From positions 1 to 50,782 of the forward strand of contig NZ_JAHLZZ010000003.1 of NCBI RefSeq assembly GCF_018967845.1: a stretch of 50,782 nucleotides of DNA, given 5' to 3'. Below the pieces are notes generated by a model. The model searched no databases. It worked only from the letters and a program-made list of their open reading frames with translations, and had not been told where the DNA came from. Positions 9,331 through 17,202 of this stretch are shown in pieces. Positions within the stretch are counted from its first letter, which is position 1; each line of letters begins with the position of its first letter. A program made the translations under genes and the position numbers. This stretch comes from Hymenobacter siberiensis (GTDB lineage Bacteria > Bacteroidota > Bacteroidia > Cytophagales > Hymenobacteraceae).

Positions 9331-9350
9331 CGACAATTTGAGTTGCACCC
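9304..9350. repeat. Short inverted repeat truncating the IS3 fragment
   Basis: GGGTGCAAC (9304-9312) pairs with GTTGCACCC (9342-9350), with partial pairing further in. The GGGTGYAA ends resemble those of the MITE at 8097 (GGGTGTAA), so this may be a very short relative. Confidence 0.45.
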
Positions 9351-9414
9351 AAGTGGTTGTTTGTCAATCTACATAGCAAGCGTCCCGCTCAACGCTCGTT
9401 TTAGGAGATGAGGT

Positions 9415-9475
9415 AGGGGTTCTTCTTCCTAAAGGACGGTTTTACACGCTAAGCCCTTTAGGAAGAAGAACCCCT
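9415..9475. repeat. 21-bp perfect hairpin
   Basis: Arms 9415-9435 (AGGGGTTCTTCTTCC then TAAAGG) and 9455-9475 are exact complements with a 19-nt loop. There is no adjacent gene, so it may be a mobile-element end pair and not a terminator. From 9476 to 9697 I see no supported gene. Confidence 0.6.
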
Positions 9476-9697
9476 TTCAGAAGTCCGATTTGAGCCAGCA
9501 GACAGGCGTTACGGAGATTGGAGTAGGCCCGCCGTGCGCTTGAACAGGCATTTAGCACCTTTACGTGTACCGGCGCACGCCTATTTCGAACTATTATCGG
9601 CACTTCTGCAACAGCCTCGGTCGATTTATTTGAGAATAGGGAGGGGCCGGGTAGAAGAGCGGGCAACGCCTTTGAGTACAAATCACGCTGTACTATT

Positions 9698-9960
9698 GGC
9701 CTTGGTTAAAAGTTTGGTCCAAAAGTCGCATTTGACCCATGAGCGAGCTTCGAAATCGGGCAAATAGGCACTAAAACGGCCCTTTTCGGGTACCAGCTAG
9801 CTTATCGTTAGCTCAATCCCTAAGTTGGCTAAAAGGCGGTACCCGGAACAGGTTTACCCAATCAAAGTGCCGTTTAGGCGCTTCTGATGGCTTTCCGGTA
9901 CACAAGGAGAGTCTGCTAACTGCCAAATGCGACTTTTGGACCAAACTTTTAACCAAGGCC
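9698..9960. mobile_element. MITE family A, copy 2 (263 bp)
   Basis: Both ends carry GGCCTTGGTTAAAAGTTTGG as inverted repeats, continuing TCCAAAAGTCGCATTTG, so the arms are nearly perfect for about 36 bp. The interior (AAAACGGCCCTTTTCGGGTA, GCGGTACCCGGAACAGGTTT) matches the copy at 27132-27394 and, inverted, the copy at 42160-42421. Confidence 0.85.
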
Positions 9961-9990
9961 AATACTCGATGGGCGTGGAAATACGATAAT

Positions 9991-10905
9991 GAAGCTGTTT
10001 AGAAAGTCAAAGGACTCCCAAAAAAGCGCGAAATTTGAGGTGTAACACTCCTTTTTTCGCATTTTAATGGAAGTCCTGTCCAAAGATATGATTCGCCAAT
10101 GGATTCTGCCCGCGCTCACCTTCTCCGCCCATGGCCGCCCCTCGGTCGTGGAGCCGGCCGAGTTGGTGGAAGCCATTCTCTACAAACTCAAAAGCGGCTG
10201 TCAATGGCGATTATTGCCTGTTAAACAGTTTTTTACGGGCGCATCGCTGACCTGGCAGGGCGTGTACGCCCGCTTTAATGCGTGGCGCAAGGACGGGTCC
10301 TGGCAAGGGGTCTGGCTCAAAATGTTGCGCGAAAACGGGGGCCATCTCGACTGTTCCAGCGTCCAACTCGACGGCAGCCACACGCCCGCCAAGAACGGCG
10401 GGGAGGCCGTCGGCTATCAGGGCCGCAAGAAAGCCCGTACCACCACAGCCCTCTTCTTGGCCGATAACCGGGGACAACCGCTGGCCTGCGCCAGCCCGCA
10501 GGCGGGCAACCACCACGACACCCACCAGCTCAACGCCTTGTTCGGGGAAATCTGCGCCTCGCTCGAAGCGGCTAATATTCCCGTCGCCGGGCTGTTTCTG
10601 AACGCCGACAAAGCCTTTGACACCCAAGGCTTTCGTCAGGAATGCGCCCGGCGCGATATCGAGGCCAACATTCCCCGCAACCGCCGCGCCGCCGACTGGC
10701 AGACCGACGACGACACCTTTTTCGACCCCGAACTCTACCGCCGCCGCGTCGTGGTCGAACACGCCAACGCCTGGCTCGACGGCTTTAAAACCTTGCTCGT
10801 GCGCTACGAAACCAGCGTCGGCAATTGGCTGGCCTGGCACTGGCTCGCCTTCGTCGTCATCTTTTTGCGAAAAATTAATCAAAAGCCGACTTTCTAAACA
10901 GCTTC
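9991..10905 (+). mobile_element. IS5-family element copy 2, intact
   Basis: The element is 915 bp with perfect 18-bp terminal repeats GAAGCTGTTTAGAAAGTC, flanked by a 3-bp AAT duplication on both sides. It carries one uninterrupted transposase gene. It is probably the active source of the inverted copy at 7189-8252 and of the mini-element at 7084-7172. Confidence 0.9.
10067..10897 (+). CDS. IS5-family transposase, intact
   Basis: Starts at ATG 10067 (MEVLSKDMIRQWILPALTFS) and encodes 276 residues. The N-terminal part carries the insertion-element domain (LVEAILYKLKSGCQWRLLP). The DDE catalytic core is visible as DCSSVQLDGSHTPAKNGG (first D), NADKAFDTQGF (second D) and YRRRVVVEHANAWLDGFK (E). 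The stop codon TAA is formed by the first bases of the right terminal repeat, so gene and element end are interlocked. Unlike the transposases at 6234, 18085 and 37028 it needs no frameshift. It is expected to cut and paste elements with the GAAGCTGTTTAGAAAGTC ends. Confidence 0.9.
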   Translation: MEVLSKDMIRQWILPALTFSAHGRPSVVEPAELVEAILYKLKSGCQWRLLPVKQFFTGASLTWQGVYARFNAWRKDGSWQGVWLKMLRENGGHLDCSSVQLDGSHTPAKNGGEAVGYQGRKKARTTTALFLADNRGQPLACASPQAGNHHDTHQLNALFGEICASLEAANIPVAGLFLNADKAFDTQGFRQECARRDIEANIPRNRRAADWQTDDDTFFDPELYRRRVVVEHANAWLDGFKTLLVRYETSVGNWLAWHWLAFVVIFLRKINQKPTF

Positions 10906-11004
10906 AATATCTGGTCTGTCGAGAGTAACTGTGCAGATAGCAGTAAAAAGAGCGAATGGAGCAGTAGTAAAACAATTAATGGCCATGGGCTTTAGAAAGC
11001 GTTG

Positions 11005-11730
11005 ATGAATATGAATAAATATGCAATCGTTCCTTTTTTGTTTTTAAGTTTTTTATCATTAGGGCAACAAAAAAAGCTTTTTTTCACAGAAGGCTTTGAA
11101 AATTGTTTGCCTTGTAATGAAAAACAGAATTTGAGTTTTTGTGCTGGCTGGGAGCAAACCCCTGCGAGCAAAGTATTTATCATGTCCAGTTGTAATGAGG
11201 CGATGCCGTATAACGCATATGGCTTTCAATATCCATTTGAAGGAAATGCCTACGCTGCACTTCATGTGATAGACGATGCTCGACTTGTATATAACAAGGA
11301 AGGGGGTGACAGAACCACATTCCGTTCTCGTGGATATATGCGCTTAATTTTGCACAATGCTCTTATGCAGAACCACAAGTATAAATTTTCTTGCAACCTC
11401 TCCCTAGGAGAAGGTTCAGCTTTTAGTATTGGTAATCTTTTCGTTGACATCTCCACAAGGCGCCTGAAACAGGAGTGCAGCTATACTGCCTCCTTAAAAG
11501 CTGACAATGCATTTAAGCTAACTGGAGGCGCGGCAATGCGCGACACTATAAGGTGGAATCAAGTTAGCACAGAATTTACTGCAAAAGGAGGAGAGCGGTT
11601 TATTACAATTGGCCTCTTTAAGGGAGGGCTTAAATTTTCAGATTACAAAAAGTTGTTGAAGAATGCTCCTAATCCAAAAGGAAATGGGTGTAACTACTTC
11701 ATAGACAATGTTGAAATAAAAGAACTTTAG
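11005..11730 (+). CDS. Secreted protein of unknown function, AT-rich
   Basis: Starts at ATG 11005 (a second ATG at 11011 is equally possible) and encodes about 241 residues. It has a typical signal peptide (NKYAIVPFLFLSFLSLGQ) with cleavage near residue 21. The mature part has several cysteines (CLPC, FCAGW, SSCNEAMP) and phrases such as FEGNAYAALHV and GNGCNYFIDNVEI. Such phrases are common in Bacteroidota surface proteins with a jelly-roll carbohydrate-binding-like domain in front of OmpA-type domains. No OmpA domain is present. Ten bases separate it from the next lipoprotein gene, so they were probably co-transcribed. Composition is AT-rich, unlike the GC-rich majority of the window. Confidence 0.68.
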   Translation: MNMNKYAIVPFLFLSFLSLGQQKKLFFTEGFENCLPCNEKQNLSFCAGWEQTPASKVFIMSSCNEAMPYNAYGFQYPFEGNAYAALHVIDDARLVYNKEGGDRTTFRSRGYMRLILHNALMQNHKYKFSCNLSLGEGSAFSIGNLFVDISTRRLKQECSYTASLKADNAFKLTGGAAMRDTIRWNQVSTEFTAKGGERFITIGLFKGGLKFSDYKKLLKNAPNPKGNGCNYFIDNVEIKEL

Positions 11731-11739
11731 ACACTTTTT

Positions 11740-11970
11740 ATGAATAAACTTAAAATCAGTGGACTTATAGCTAGTTTGGTCATATTAGCCTCCTGTAATA
11801 ATGCGCCAGCTATCGCATACATCAATCCTAACAAGTTGATGCAAGGCTACCATGGTGCCACTGCTCAACATGACATATTCCAAGCCAAGGCAAAAGCGTG
11901 GCAGCAGCGTGTCGATTCGCTCAGCATTGAATTGCAGGCTCTAAGTACTGCGCCAGCACTGGCGAATTGA
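11740..11970 (+). pseudogene. OmpH/Skp-like lipoprotein, C-terminally truncated
   Basis: From ATG 11740 the product has a lipoprotein signal (SLVILASC, lipidated Cys19) followed by AIAYINPNKLMQGYHG and a helical stretch. This resembles the start of Bacteroidota OmpH/Skp-family periplasmic chaperones (IAYVN...LL..Y), which are normally about 170-200 residues. Here the frame ends after 76 residues, exactly where the ISAs1-type transposase remnant begins (about 11951). The C-terminal coiled-coil has therefore been lost. Confidence 0.6.
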
Positions 11971-12184
11971 GAACCGGTTGCATTGGAAACTCGATGTGGT
12001 CTTTCGCGAGGACCGGCAACGCACCCGCCTCGATAACGGGCCGCTGAACCTGGCCACCGCCCGCAAGATGGCCCTGGCACTGCACCAAGTTCAGGATGCC
12101 AATAGCACCAAGAATCGACGAAAAATGGCCGGATGGGACGATGAGTACCTGAGGGCTGTATTGGCTAAAATGGCCCCAGTTTAA
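11951..12184 (+). pseudogene. C-terminal remnant of an ISAs1-family transposase
   Basis: The open frame encodes RQHWRIENRLHWKLDVVFRE, then DRQRTR, NLATARKMALALHQ and AGWDDEYLRAVL. This is the conserved end of ISAs1-family transposases (R.HW.IEN.LHW.LDV.F.ED). It lies in a different frame from the truncated lipoprotein it abuts. The rest of the IS is absent. Confidence 0.82.
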
Positions 12185-12359
12185 ATGCGTTCAACCTGAT
12201 CGAAGATGTATAGTGTGGAAGCGGCCGAGCGGTGGCTGGCCCATCTGCGCGACCATGAGCTAAGCTTGTTTTTTTCTTTGCTGTCGAAGAACGATAAGCA
12301 GGCTGCAGCCTGAGGGAAGTTTTATTTCCCCTGAACGGCGCTTACACCGTGCTCCAACA

Positions 12360-12427
12360 AAGTTTACGAAACTCATCCCTTCGGCACGTTACCTAAACTT
12401 TCAGTCGTAGACGAGTTTCGTAAACTT
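12360..12427. repeat. Inverted repeat with 15-bp perfect arms
   Basis: AAGTTTACGAAACTC (12360-12374) pairs exactly with GAGTTTCGTAAACTT (12413-12427). A similar arrangement ending TCGTAGACGAGTTTC occurs near 37982-38057, so this is a dispersed small element. The surrounding 12185-12646 holds no supported gene. Confidence 0.55.
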
Positions 12428-12646
12428 CCCCGGCCCGGCAGCGGCCTGCTGGCAACTGGTGCCGGCCAGATGCTGAGTGTTCACCGAACGGAGGTTTTCG
12501 CTATCCATTATCCTTTGTTTGATTGGCACGAATCTTTATCGTCGGCCCGCCGCTAGTTCCGTGCGAAACAAGCAATTGCTTCTTGGTAAAGTCTTGCAGA
12601 TGCTTACCTTCATGGCCCGCTATCGACTCATTTTCAGACGTTGCCC

Positions 12647-14395
12647 ATGAAACACTCCTACGCCTTGATACTTGGCCTCGCCCTGGCATTTTCCTTCTCC
12701 GCCGCAGCGCAGTCTCCCGTGCCGTCTCCGGTCGCCGCCATTGCCGACGACTACTTGACCCAGTACTTCGCGGCCTATCCCGAAGCCGGAACCCGATACG
12801 GCATTGCCACCGCCGACAACGCAGGGTTGTCCGATAACTCCGCCGCCGGGGCGCAGCGCTGGCGGCAGACCCAAACGGCGCTCCTCCAGCGGTTAAAAGC
12901 GGTAAACAAGCGCGGGTTGAGCGCCGTGGACGCGGGCACCTACGCCATGCTCTACGAGCGCTTGGAAGGGGCCTTGGACTGTGCCGTCTGTCATCAGGAG
13001 TTGTGGGGGGTGAGCCAGATGACCGGTTGGCAAGTCAGCTTGAGCGACCTGGCGAACATACAGCCCGTGGGCACGGCCCCGCACCGGGCCAGTACGTTGG
13101 CACGGTGGGCCCAGATTCCCCGCTACATTCAGCGCGACCTCGACAACCTAAAGGAAGGCCTGCGCACCGGCTACACGGCCCCCCGGCAGAACGTGCGCCT
13201 GGTTATCGCCCAACTCGACGCCCTGGAAGCACAACCCGCAGCCCAGTCCGTGTTCTACGCCCCCGCTCGGCGTGATTCCACCAAAGCTTTCGACCAGGCG
13301 CTGCAGCGGCTCATCGAAACCGAGATTTACCCGCAGATGCGGGCCTACAAACGGTTTCTGGCGACCGAATACTTGGCCAAAGCCCGCGAGCCGCTTACGG
13401 TAGCCGCGCTGCCCAACGGGGCCGCCTGCTACCAAGCCCTGCTGCGCAGCTACACGACCTTGAAAAGAAGCCCCGAGGCGGTCTACCAGGACGGGGTGCA
13501 GGCCGTGGCGCAACGCGAGGCCAAGATGCAGGAATTGGGGCAAAAGGTGTACGGCACCGCCGACCTGCCCCGCCTGCGGGCCCTGATGCGTCAGGACACC
13601 ACCAACCGGTTCGCCTCCCGCGCCGAGCTGCTTGCCCTTTCGAACGCGGCGGTGGAGCGGGCCCGGCAAAAGGCCGGCACCTACTTCCACCTCCAGCCCA
13701 CGGCCGCAGTGGTCATCACGCCCATGCCGGACTACCAGAAAGCGGGCTTCTCGCATTACACCCCCGCCTCCGACGATGGAAAACAGCCGGCCACCTACTA
13801 CATCCAAACGCACGGGTTTGCCCAACAAGACCGCGGCTCGGCGGAAAGAATCGCGTTTCACGAAGCCTATCCCGGCCACCACCTGCAAGTCGGCGTTGCC
13901 CGCGAACGAGTCGCCACCCACCCGCTGGCCAAGTACGTCTTCAACAGCGGCTTTGGCGAAGGGTGGGCCCGTTATACCGAAACGGTGGCGGACGAAATGG
14001 GCCTGTACAGCTCGGATAAAAACCGCTTAAGCATGTACGCCGGGCTGCCCACGGGCATGGTCGTCGACCCCGGCGTTCATCTCAAGGGCTGGACGCGGGC
14101 GCAAGCCATTGACTACACGCTGGACAAGCAGCCCAGCATGTCGCGCCAACAGGCGGAGGACTACGTGGACCGCATCGCCGTGATGCCAGGGCAAATGACG
14201 ACTTACGGCGTCGGCGAAGTCTTCTTCTGGAACCTGCGCGCCAAAGCACAGGCCGCCTTCGGCCCGCGCTTCGACGTGAAAGCATTCCACGACAAGTGCT
14301 TGGAACTCGGAGGCGTGCCCTTGCAAGAAGTCGAGCAGCACGTGCTGGCCTGGATTCAGCAGGCGGCTCCCACCCCGACCACGGTGGCCAAATAA
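12647..14395 (+). CDS. Exported DUF885 family protein (putative metallopeptidase)
   Basis: ATG 12647 gives a clear signal peptide (MKHSYALILGLALAFSFSAA, cleavage near AAAQ) and 582 residues, normal for DUF885. The family is related to zinc peptidases: HEAYPGHH (residues 405-412) supplies HExxH-like ligands, and FGEGWARYTETVADEMG supplies the downstream glutamate. The C-terminal PGQMTTYGVGE and FHDKCLELGGVPL are also typical. It probably acts on peptides in the periplasm or outside the cell. It stands alone between mobile elements, but its role fits the peptidase set further along the window. An in-frame TTG at 12641 is a less likely start. Confidence 0.88.
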   Translation: MKHSYALILGLALAFSFSAAAQSPVPSPVAAIADDYLTQYFAAYPEAGTRYGIATADNAGLSDNSAAGAQRWRQTQTALLQRLKAVNKRGLSAVDAGTYAMLYERLEGALDCAVCHQELWGVSQMTGWQVSLSDLANIQPVGTAPHRASTLARWAQIPRYIQRDLDNLKEGLRTGYTAPRQNVRLVIAQLDALEAQPAAQSVFYAPARRDSTKAFDQALQRLIETEIYPQMRAYKRFLATEYLAKAREPLTVAALPNGAACYQALLRSYTTLKRSPEAVYQDGVQAVAQREAKMQELGQKVYGTADLPRLRALMRQDTTNRFASRAELLALSNAAVERARQKAGTYFHLQPTAAVVITPMPDYQKAGFSHYTPASDDGKQPATYYIQTHGFAQQDRGSAERIAFHEAYPGHHLQVGVARERVATHPLAKYVFNSGFGEGWARYTETVADEMGLYSSDKNRLSMYAGLPTGMVVDPGVHLKGWTRAQAIDYTLDKQPSMSRQQAEDYVDRIAVMPGQMTTYGVGEVFFWNLRAKAQAAFGPRFDVKAFHDKCLELGGVPLQEVEQHVLAWIQQAAPTPTTVAK

Positions 14396-14637
14396 TGCCT
14401 TAGCTTCACGAAGGGGCATCAGCCCAGCAAATGCAAAGGGGCCCCGCTGCTCAGTGGGCAATTCGCACAAAAGAAGTTTGCGCAAACGGTCGGAACAATG
14501 ATCGGGCTTACGGCCGGTTTCGACCCGGGTGGTACGTGCGATGGCGGACGAAAAAGCCTGTTTTCTGCCTCTTTCGTTCCCCAACACTGCGCCATGAGGC
14601 TTCCCAGCGGGCTTTTTCTGCCTGCTGGTGGCATTAA

Positions 14638-14745
14638 CCCTGGTGTTTACCTGGTAAAGACCATGTAAACACCATTTGACGCGGGTAAACACCAGGTAAA
14701 CACCATTTGGCGCGTGGTAAATACCAGGTAAAAACCACGTAAACG
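14638..14745. repeat. Cluster of GGTRTTTACC / GGTAAANACC motifs upstream of the recombinase
   Basis: About eight copies in both orientations, including TGGTGTTTACC, GGTAAAGACCA, GGTAAACACCA (twice) and the palindrome TGGTAAATACCA. Spacing is about 10-22 bp. This is a plausible res-like or operator region for the adjacent serine recombinase. Confidence 0.6.
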
Positions 14746-14841
14746 ACCTTCCTCGCCGGTCGTCCCCGCTCCCGGGCGGTGCCCCGCGCTTCGTCGTCCC
14801 CGGGCGGGCCGCCTGGGCTCTTTACATCTTATAAACGTTCG

Positions 14842-14868
14842 TTTGTAGAACGTAAAGGCGCTACCTTG
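14842..14868 (+). promoter_or_regulatory. Possible Bacteroidota-type promoter of the recombinase gene
   Basis: TTTG (14842-14845) and TACCTTG (14862-14868) resemble the Bacteroidota -33 TTTG and -7 TAnnTTTG elements with a 16-bp spacer, slightly short. The -33 box overlaps a small palindrome (ACGTTCGTTTGTAGAACGT). Confidence 0.35.
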
Positions 14869-14891
14869 CGTGGGATTTACACCTCGCGAAT

Positions 14892-15689
14892 ATGACTTCG
14901 ATGACTCCCCTCAAACGCTTCACTCCTTATTATAGAGTATCTACTCAGAAGCAGGGAGCGTCGGGGTTGGGGCTCGAAGCCCAGCAAGCGGCGGTCCGGG
15001 CCTTCGTGCCCGACGCCGCCCAGCTGCTGCCCGAATACGTGGAAGTCGAGAGTGGGAAGAATAACCACCGGCCCCAACTGCTGGCCGCCATCGCCGAGGC
15101 CCGCCGGGTGGGGGCGACGCTGCTCATTGCCAAGCTGGATAGGTTGTCGAGGAATGCGGGGTTCGTCTTTGCTTTGCGTGACTCGGGCGTCGACTTCGTC
15201 TGCTGCGACATGCCCGATGCGAATACCTTAACGGTGGGGTTGTTCGCCGTGCTCGCCCAGCACGAGCGCGAAACCATTTCCCGGCGCACGAAGGATGCAC
15301 TCACCGCCAAAAAGGCGCGCGGTGCGAAACTGGGCACCCCAGCTAATTTGACGGATGCAGCGCGCACGAAAGGGCGGGCGGTCATGCAGCAGAATGCGGT
15401 GGCGCACCAAGCCAACCGCCAGGCGGCCCGCTTGGCCGGCTTGCTACGCGCCCAAGGGCATTCGCTGCCCCAGATTGCGGCCGAACTCACGGCCGCCGGC
15501 TACCGCACCCGCCGCGGCAGGGGCTTTCACCCCACCACCGTCAACCGCTTGCTGCAACGCGCCGCTGCGGCGCCCGGCCCAGACACGGCGCGGGAGAGGT
15601 TAATGCCCCCCTTGAACAGCGGTAAAGACCACTCCGAAAATGGCGAATACCTGGTAAAGACCACTCCGAAAGTGGCGAATACCTGGTAA
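14892..15689 (+). CDS. Serine recombinase (resolvase/invertase family)
   Basis: Starts at ATG 14892. The catalytic serine is Ser17 in YYRVSTQKQG, followed by the conserved AKLDRLSRNAGF and HERETISRRTKDAL of the resolvase domain, a long helix and a C-terminal helix-turn-helix-like part (GHSLPQIAAELTAAGYRTRR). At 265 residues it is in the small-to-medium range. The last 23 or so residues are encoded by 32-bp tandem repeats that are probably binding sites, so the natural C-terminus may be close to residue 242. It probably catalyses site-specific recombination at the flanking GGTAAANACC repeats, for example dimer resolution or movement of the unit. Confidence 0.85.
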   Translation: MTSMTPLKRFTPYYRVSTQKQGASGLGLEAQQAAVRAFVPDAAQLLPEYVEVESGKNNHRPQLLAAIAEARRVGATLLIAKLDRLSRNAGFVFALRDSGVDFVCCDMPDANTLTVGLFAVLAQHERETISRRTKDALTAKKARGAKLGTPANLTDAARTKGRAVMQQNAVAHQANRQAARLAGLLRAQGHSLPQIAAELTAAGYRTRRGRGFHPTTVNRLLQRAAAAPGPDTARERLMPPLNSGKDHSENGEYLVKTTPKVANTW

Positions 15690-15695
15690 AGACCA
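15621..15695. repeat. 32-bp tandem repeats overlapping the recombinase 3' end
   Basis: GGTAAAGACCACTCCGAAAA plus TGGCGAATACCT (15621-15652) is repeated at 15653-15684 with one difference, followed by a partial third copy (GGTAAAGACCA). They carry the same GGTAAAGACC core as the upstream cluster. Confidence 0.75.
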
Positions 15696-16051
15696 GGGTT
15701 AATGCCACCGGTGGGCAGGAAACACCTGTTTTTTCGGCGTATTCGCGTGCTTTTACACATCAAAGCGGCTGTTTTCGCGGAAGCATGCCCGTAGTTTGGG
15801 CTACTCAGGGCGGAAGGGGGCACTATCCGACGTGAGGAACAACTTTCCCCGCACTTTCCCACGCCTAGGTAGTCGAACGCCCGGGCGGTGACCCAGCGCC
15901 CTGCGTTCCCGGCCGCATGAAGAGCGGGTCAAACGTGACGCTAGATGCGATAAGGCAGATTTATCGGAGCTTAAATGGCAGCTTTAGAAATCGAAGCCCA
16001 CGTACGAGCACTCTGCTTTCACTGTCAGCATCTATTTGACGCTATGCATAC

Positions 16052-16567
16052 CTACGCTGCTGCCTGCTGCTGCGGGGTTGTTGCCCGCAACAGCAGGTAC
16101 AACCCGACGACGGGCAGCGGGCTGACAATAAAGTCCAATAACTGCCGGCTCAGGCGGTATGCCCACACGGTATTGCCCGTCACCTTGTTTAGCAGGACGA
16201 TAATGGCGTAGGTGGCCAAGGCCCCCGCGTAGAGCCGTACCACCAGCCGCCATTGGGCGGGAGTTGGCTGGAGCAACACACGGAGCAACAGCAAGCCGGT
16301 GCCAATGGTGAGCCCGGCAAACGTGACCACCGCGGGCAGGAAACGTTTGGTAATGCCACTATTCACGCCGTGCTGCAGGGCTTCGATTGGGCCTCGTCCG
16401 CCCAGCACCGAAAGCACGTGCTGCCAACCGGTGGTAAGCCCATTGAGAATGGGGGTGTCGAAGGTGCCCAGCAGCAGCAGGCCAGTGATGAGCAGGACGA
16501 TGATGGCCCAACGGGCAGCGACTGTACTGGAAGTACGAAACGCAGGGTCTTTAACTATGGGCCGCAT
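16052..16567 (-). CDS. XrtX-associated-type membrane protein
   Basis: From ATG 16567 it encodes 171 residues with about four hydrophobic segments: near 20-37 (IIVLLITGLLLLG), 78-97 (VVTFAGLTIGTGLLLL), 113-127 (ALATYAIIVLL) and 145-160. The gene starts inside the 3' end of the exosortase gene (17-nt overlap), so the two are translationally coupled. A partner membrane protein next to exosortase X is known in Hymenobacter-like bacteria, and position, size and topology fit that. Its role in sorting is unknown. Confidence 0.6.
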   Translation of the reverse strand: MRPIVKDPAFRTSSTVAARWAIIVLLITGLLLLGTFDTPILNGLTTGWQHVLSVLGGRGPIEALQHGVNSGITKRFLPAVVTFAGLTIGTGLLLLRVLLQPTPAQWRLVVRLYAGALATYAIIVLLNKVTGNTVWAYRLSRQLLDFIVSPLPVVGLYLLLRATTPQQQAAA

Positions 16568-17135
16568 CGGTCAACAAGGGAGAAAGCGGGCGGTCACTAG
16601 TGGAGGCAGCCAACCGACGGACCCAGAACATCCACAACCCAAAAATGACCCCGTAGACCACAAACGTGAAAGTGAAGTGGTGGTTAAAGGCAACAGTTTC
16701 GTGTGAGTAATGGTGGTTGACCGCCAATGCGGCCACCCGCAATACGTTCAGGACCCAGATGAGCAGCATACCGCTGGGGATAAACCACACTTTACGCCGC
16801 CAGGAGCCGGGGAAAGCGAGGATAAATCCACCAAAAAGGGCGTAGAGCACCAAGCCATTACAGGGTGCCCCAACGATGACCGAAGGCTCGCCGCTCATCA
16901 GTACCAAATTTAATCCCGGGCCGGCGAGGGCCGCTGCGAAGCCCCCGGTGCGCAAGAGGCCCACGCTGGCGGCCGCAATGTGGTGGCAGAGCACGGCATC
17001 GAGCCGGCCATCAACGGCCAGCCACTGTTCATACCCGAAAAACCAGGCCAAGTACAGCGCTCCGGCCACGAGCATAAAGCGAAAAATCAGCCGGTTGGAG
17101 CCGGCGGAAGGATAAACGGAGGTAAGTGACGGCAT
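16551..17135 (-). CDS. xrtX: Exosortase family membrane transpeptidase (XrtX-like)
   Basis: It encodes 194 residues with six or so membrane segments. The exosortase catalytic signature is visible: a cysteine in VGAPCNGLVLYALFGGFIL (Cys about 90), an arginine in WVLNVLRVAAL, and a histidine in AFNHHFTFTFVVYG. Exosortases recognise a short C-terminal tripartite signal on exported proteins, cleave it and presumably transfer the protein to an envelope anchor. No protein with an obvious PEP-CTERM-like tail was found in this window, so its substrate is probably elsewhere. A TAGCTTTG -7-like element lies upstream within the flanking inverted repeat (17169-17176, minus strand). The subtype is assigned from the partner gene and overall size. 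Confidence 0.72.
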   Translation of the reverse strand: MPSLTSVYPSAGSNRLIFRFMLVAGALYLAWFFGYEQWLAVDGRLDAVLCHHIAAASVGLLRTGGFAAALAGPGLNLVLMSGEPSVIVGAPCNGLVLYALFGGFILAFPGSWRRKVWFIPSGMLLIWVLNVLRVAALAVNHHYSHETVAFNHHFTFTFVVYGVIFGLWMFWVRRLAASTSDRPLSPLLTDAAHS

Positions 17136-17202
17136 GAAGAATGGGAGAAACGCCCTTTTGAGCGAGTATCAAAGCTACCATTTAAGCTCCGATAAGTAAG
17201 GT

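Larger units (their letters stand above)
14614..15722. mobile_element. Inverted-repeat unit carrying a serine recombinase
   Basis: The left end 14614-14640 (TTTCTGCCTGCTGGTGGCAT then TAACCC) and the right end 15696-15722 are imperfect inverted repeats of about 27 bp. Just inside both are clusters of the motif GGTAAANACC. The only gene is the recombinase at 14892. No target duplication was recognised. The unit could be a small transposable element or a plasmid resolution cassette. 14396-14613 holds no supported gene. Confidence 0.5.

Noticed and set aside
9442..9681. Minus-strand open frame of 79 codons
   Set aside because: No recognisable domain, it overlaps a hairpin arm and lies between mobile-element ends; not enough support for a gene.
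12206..12316. Short plus-strand frame (36 residues, MYSVEAAERWLAHLRDHELS)
   Set aside because: Could be a relic of an unknown gene but too short and without recognisable family.
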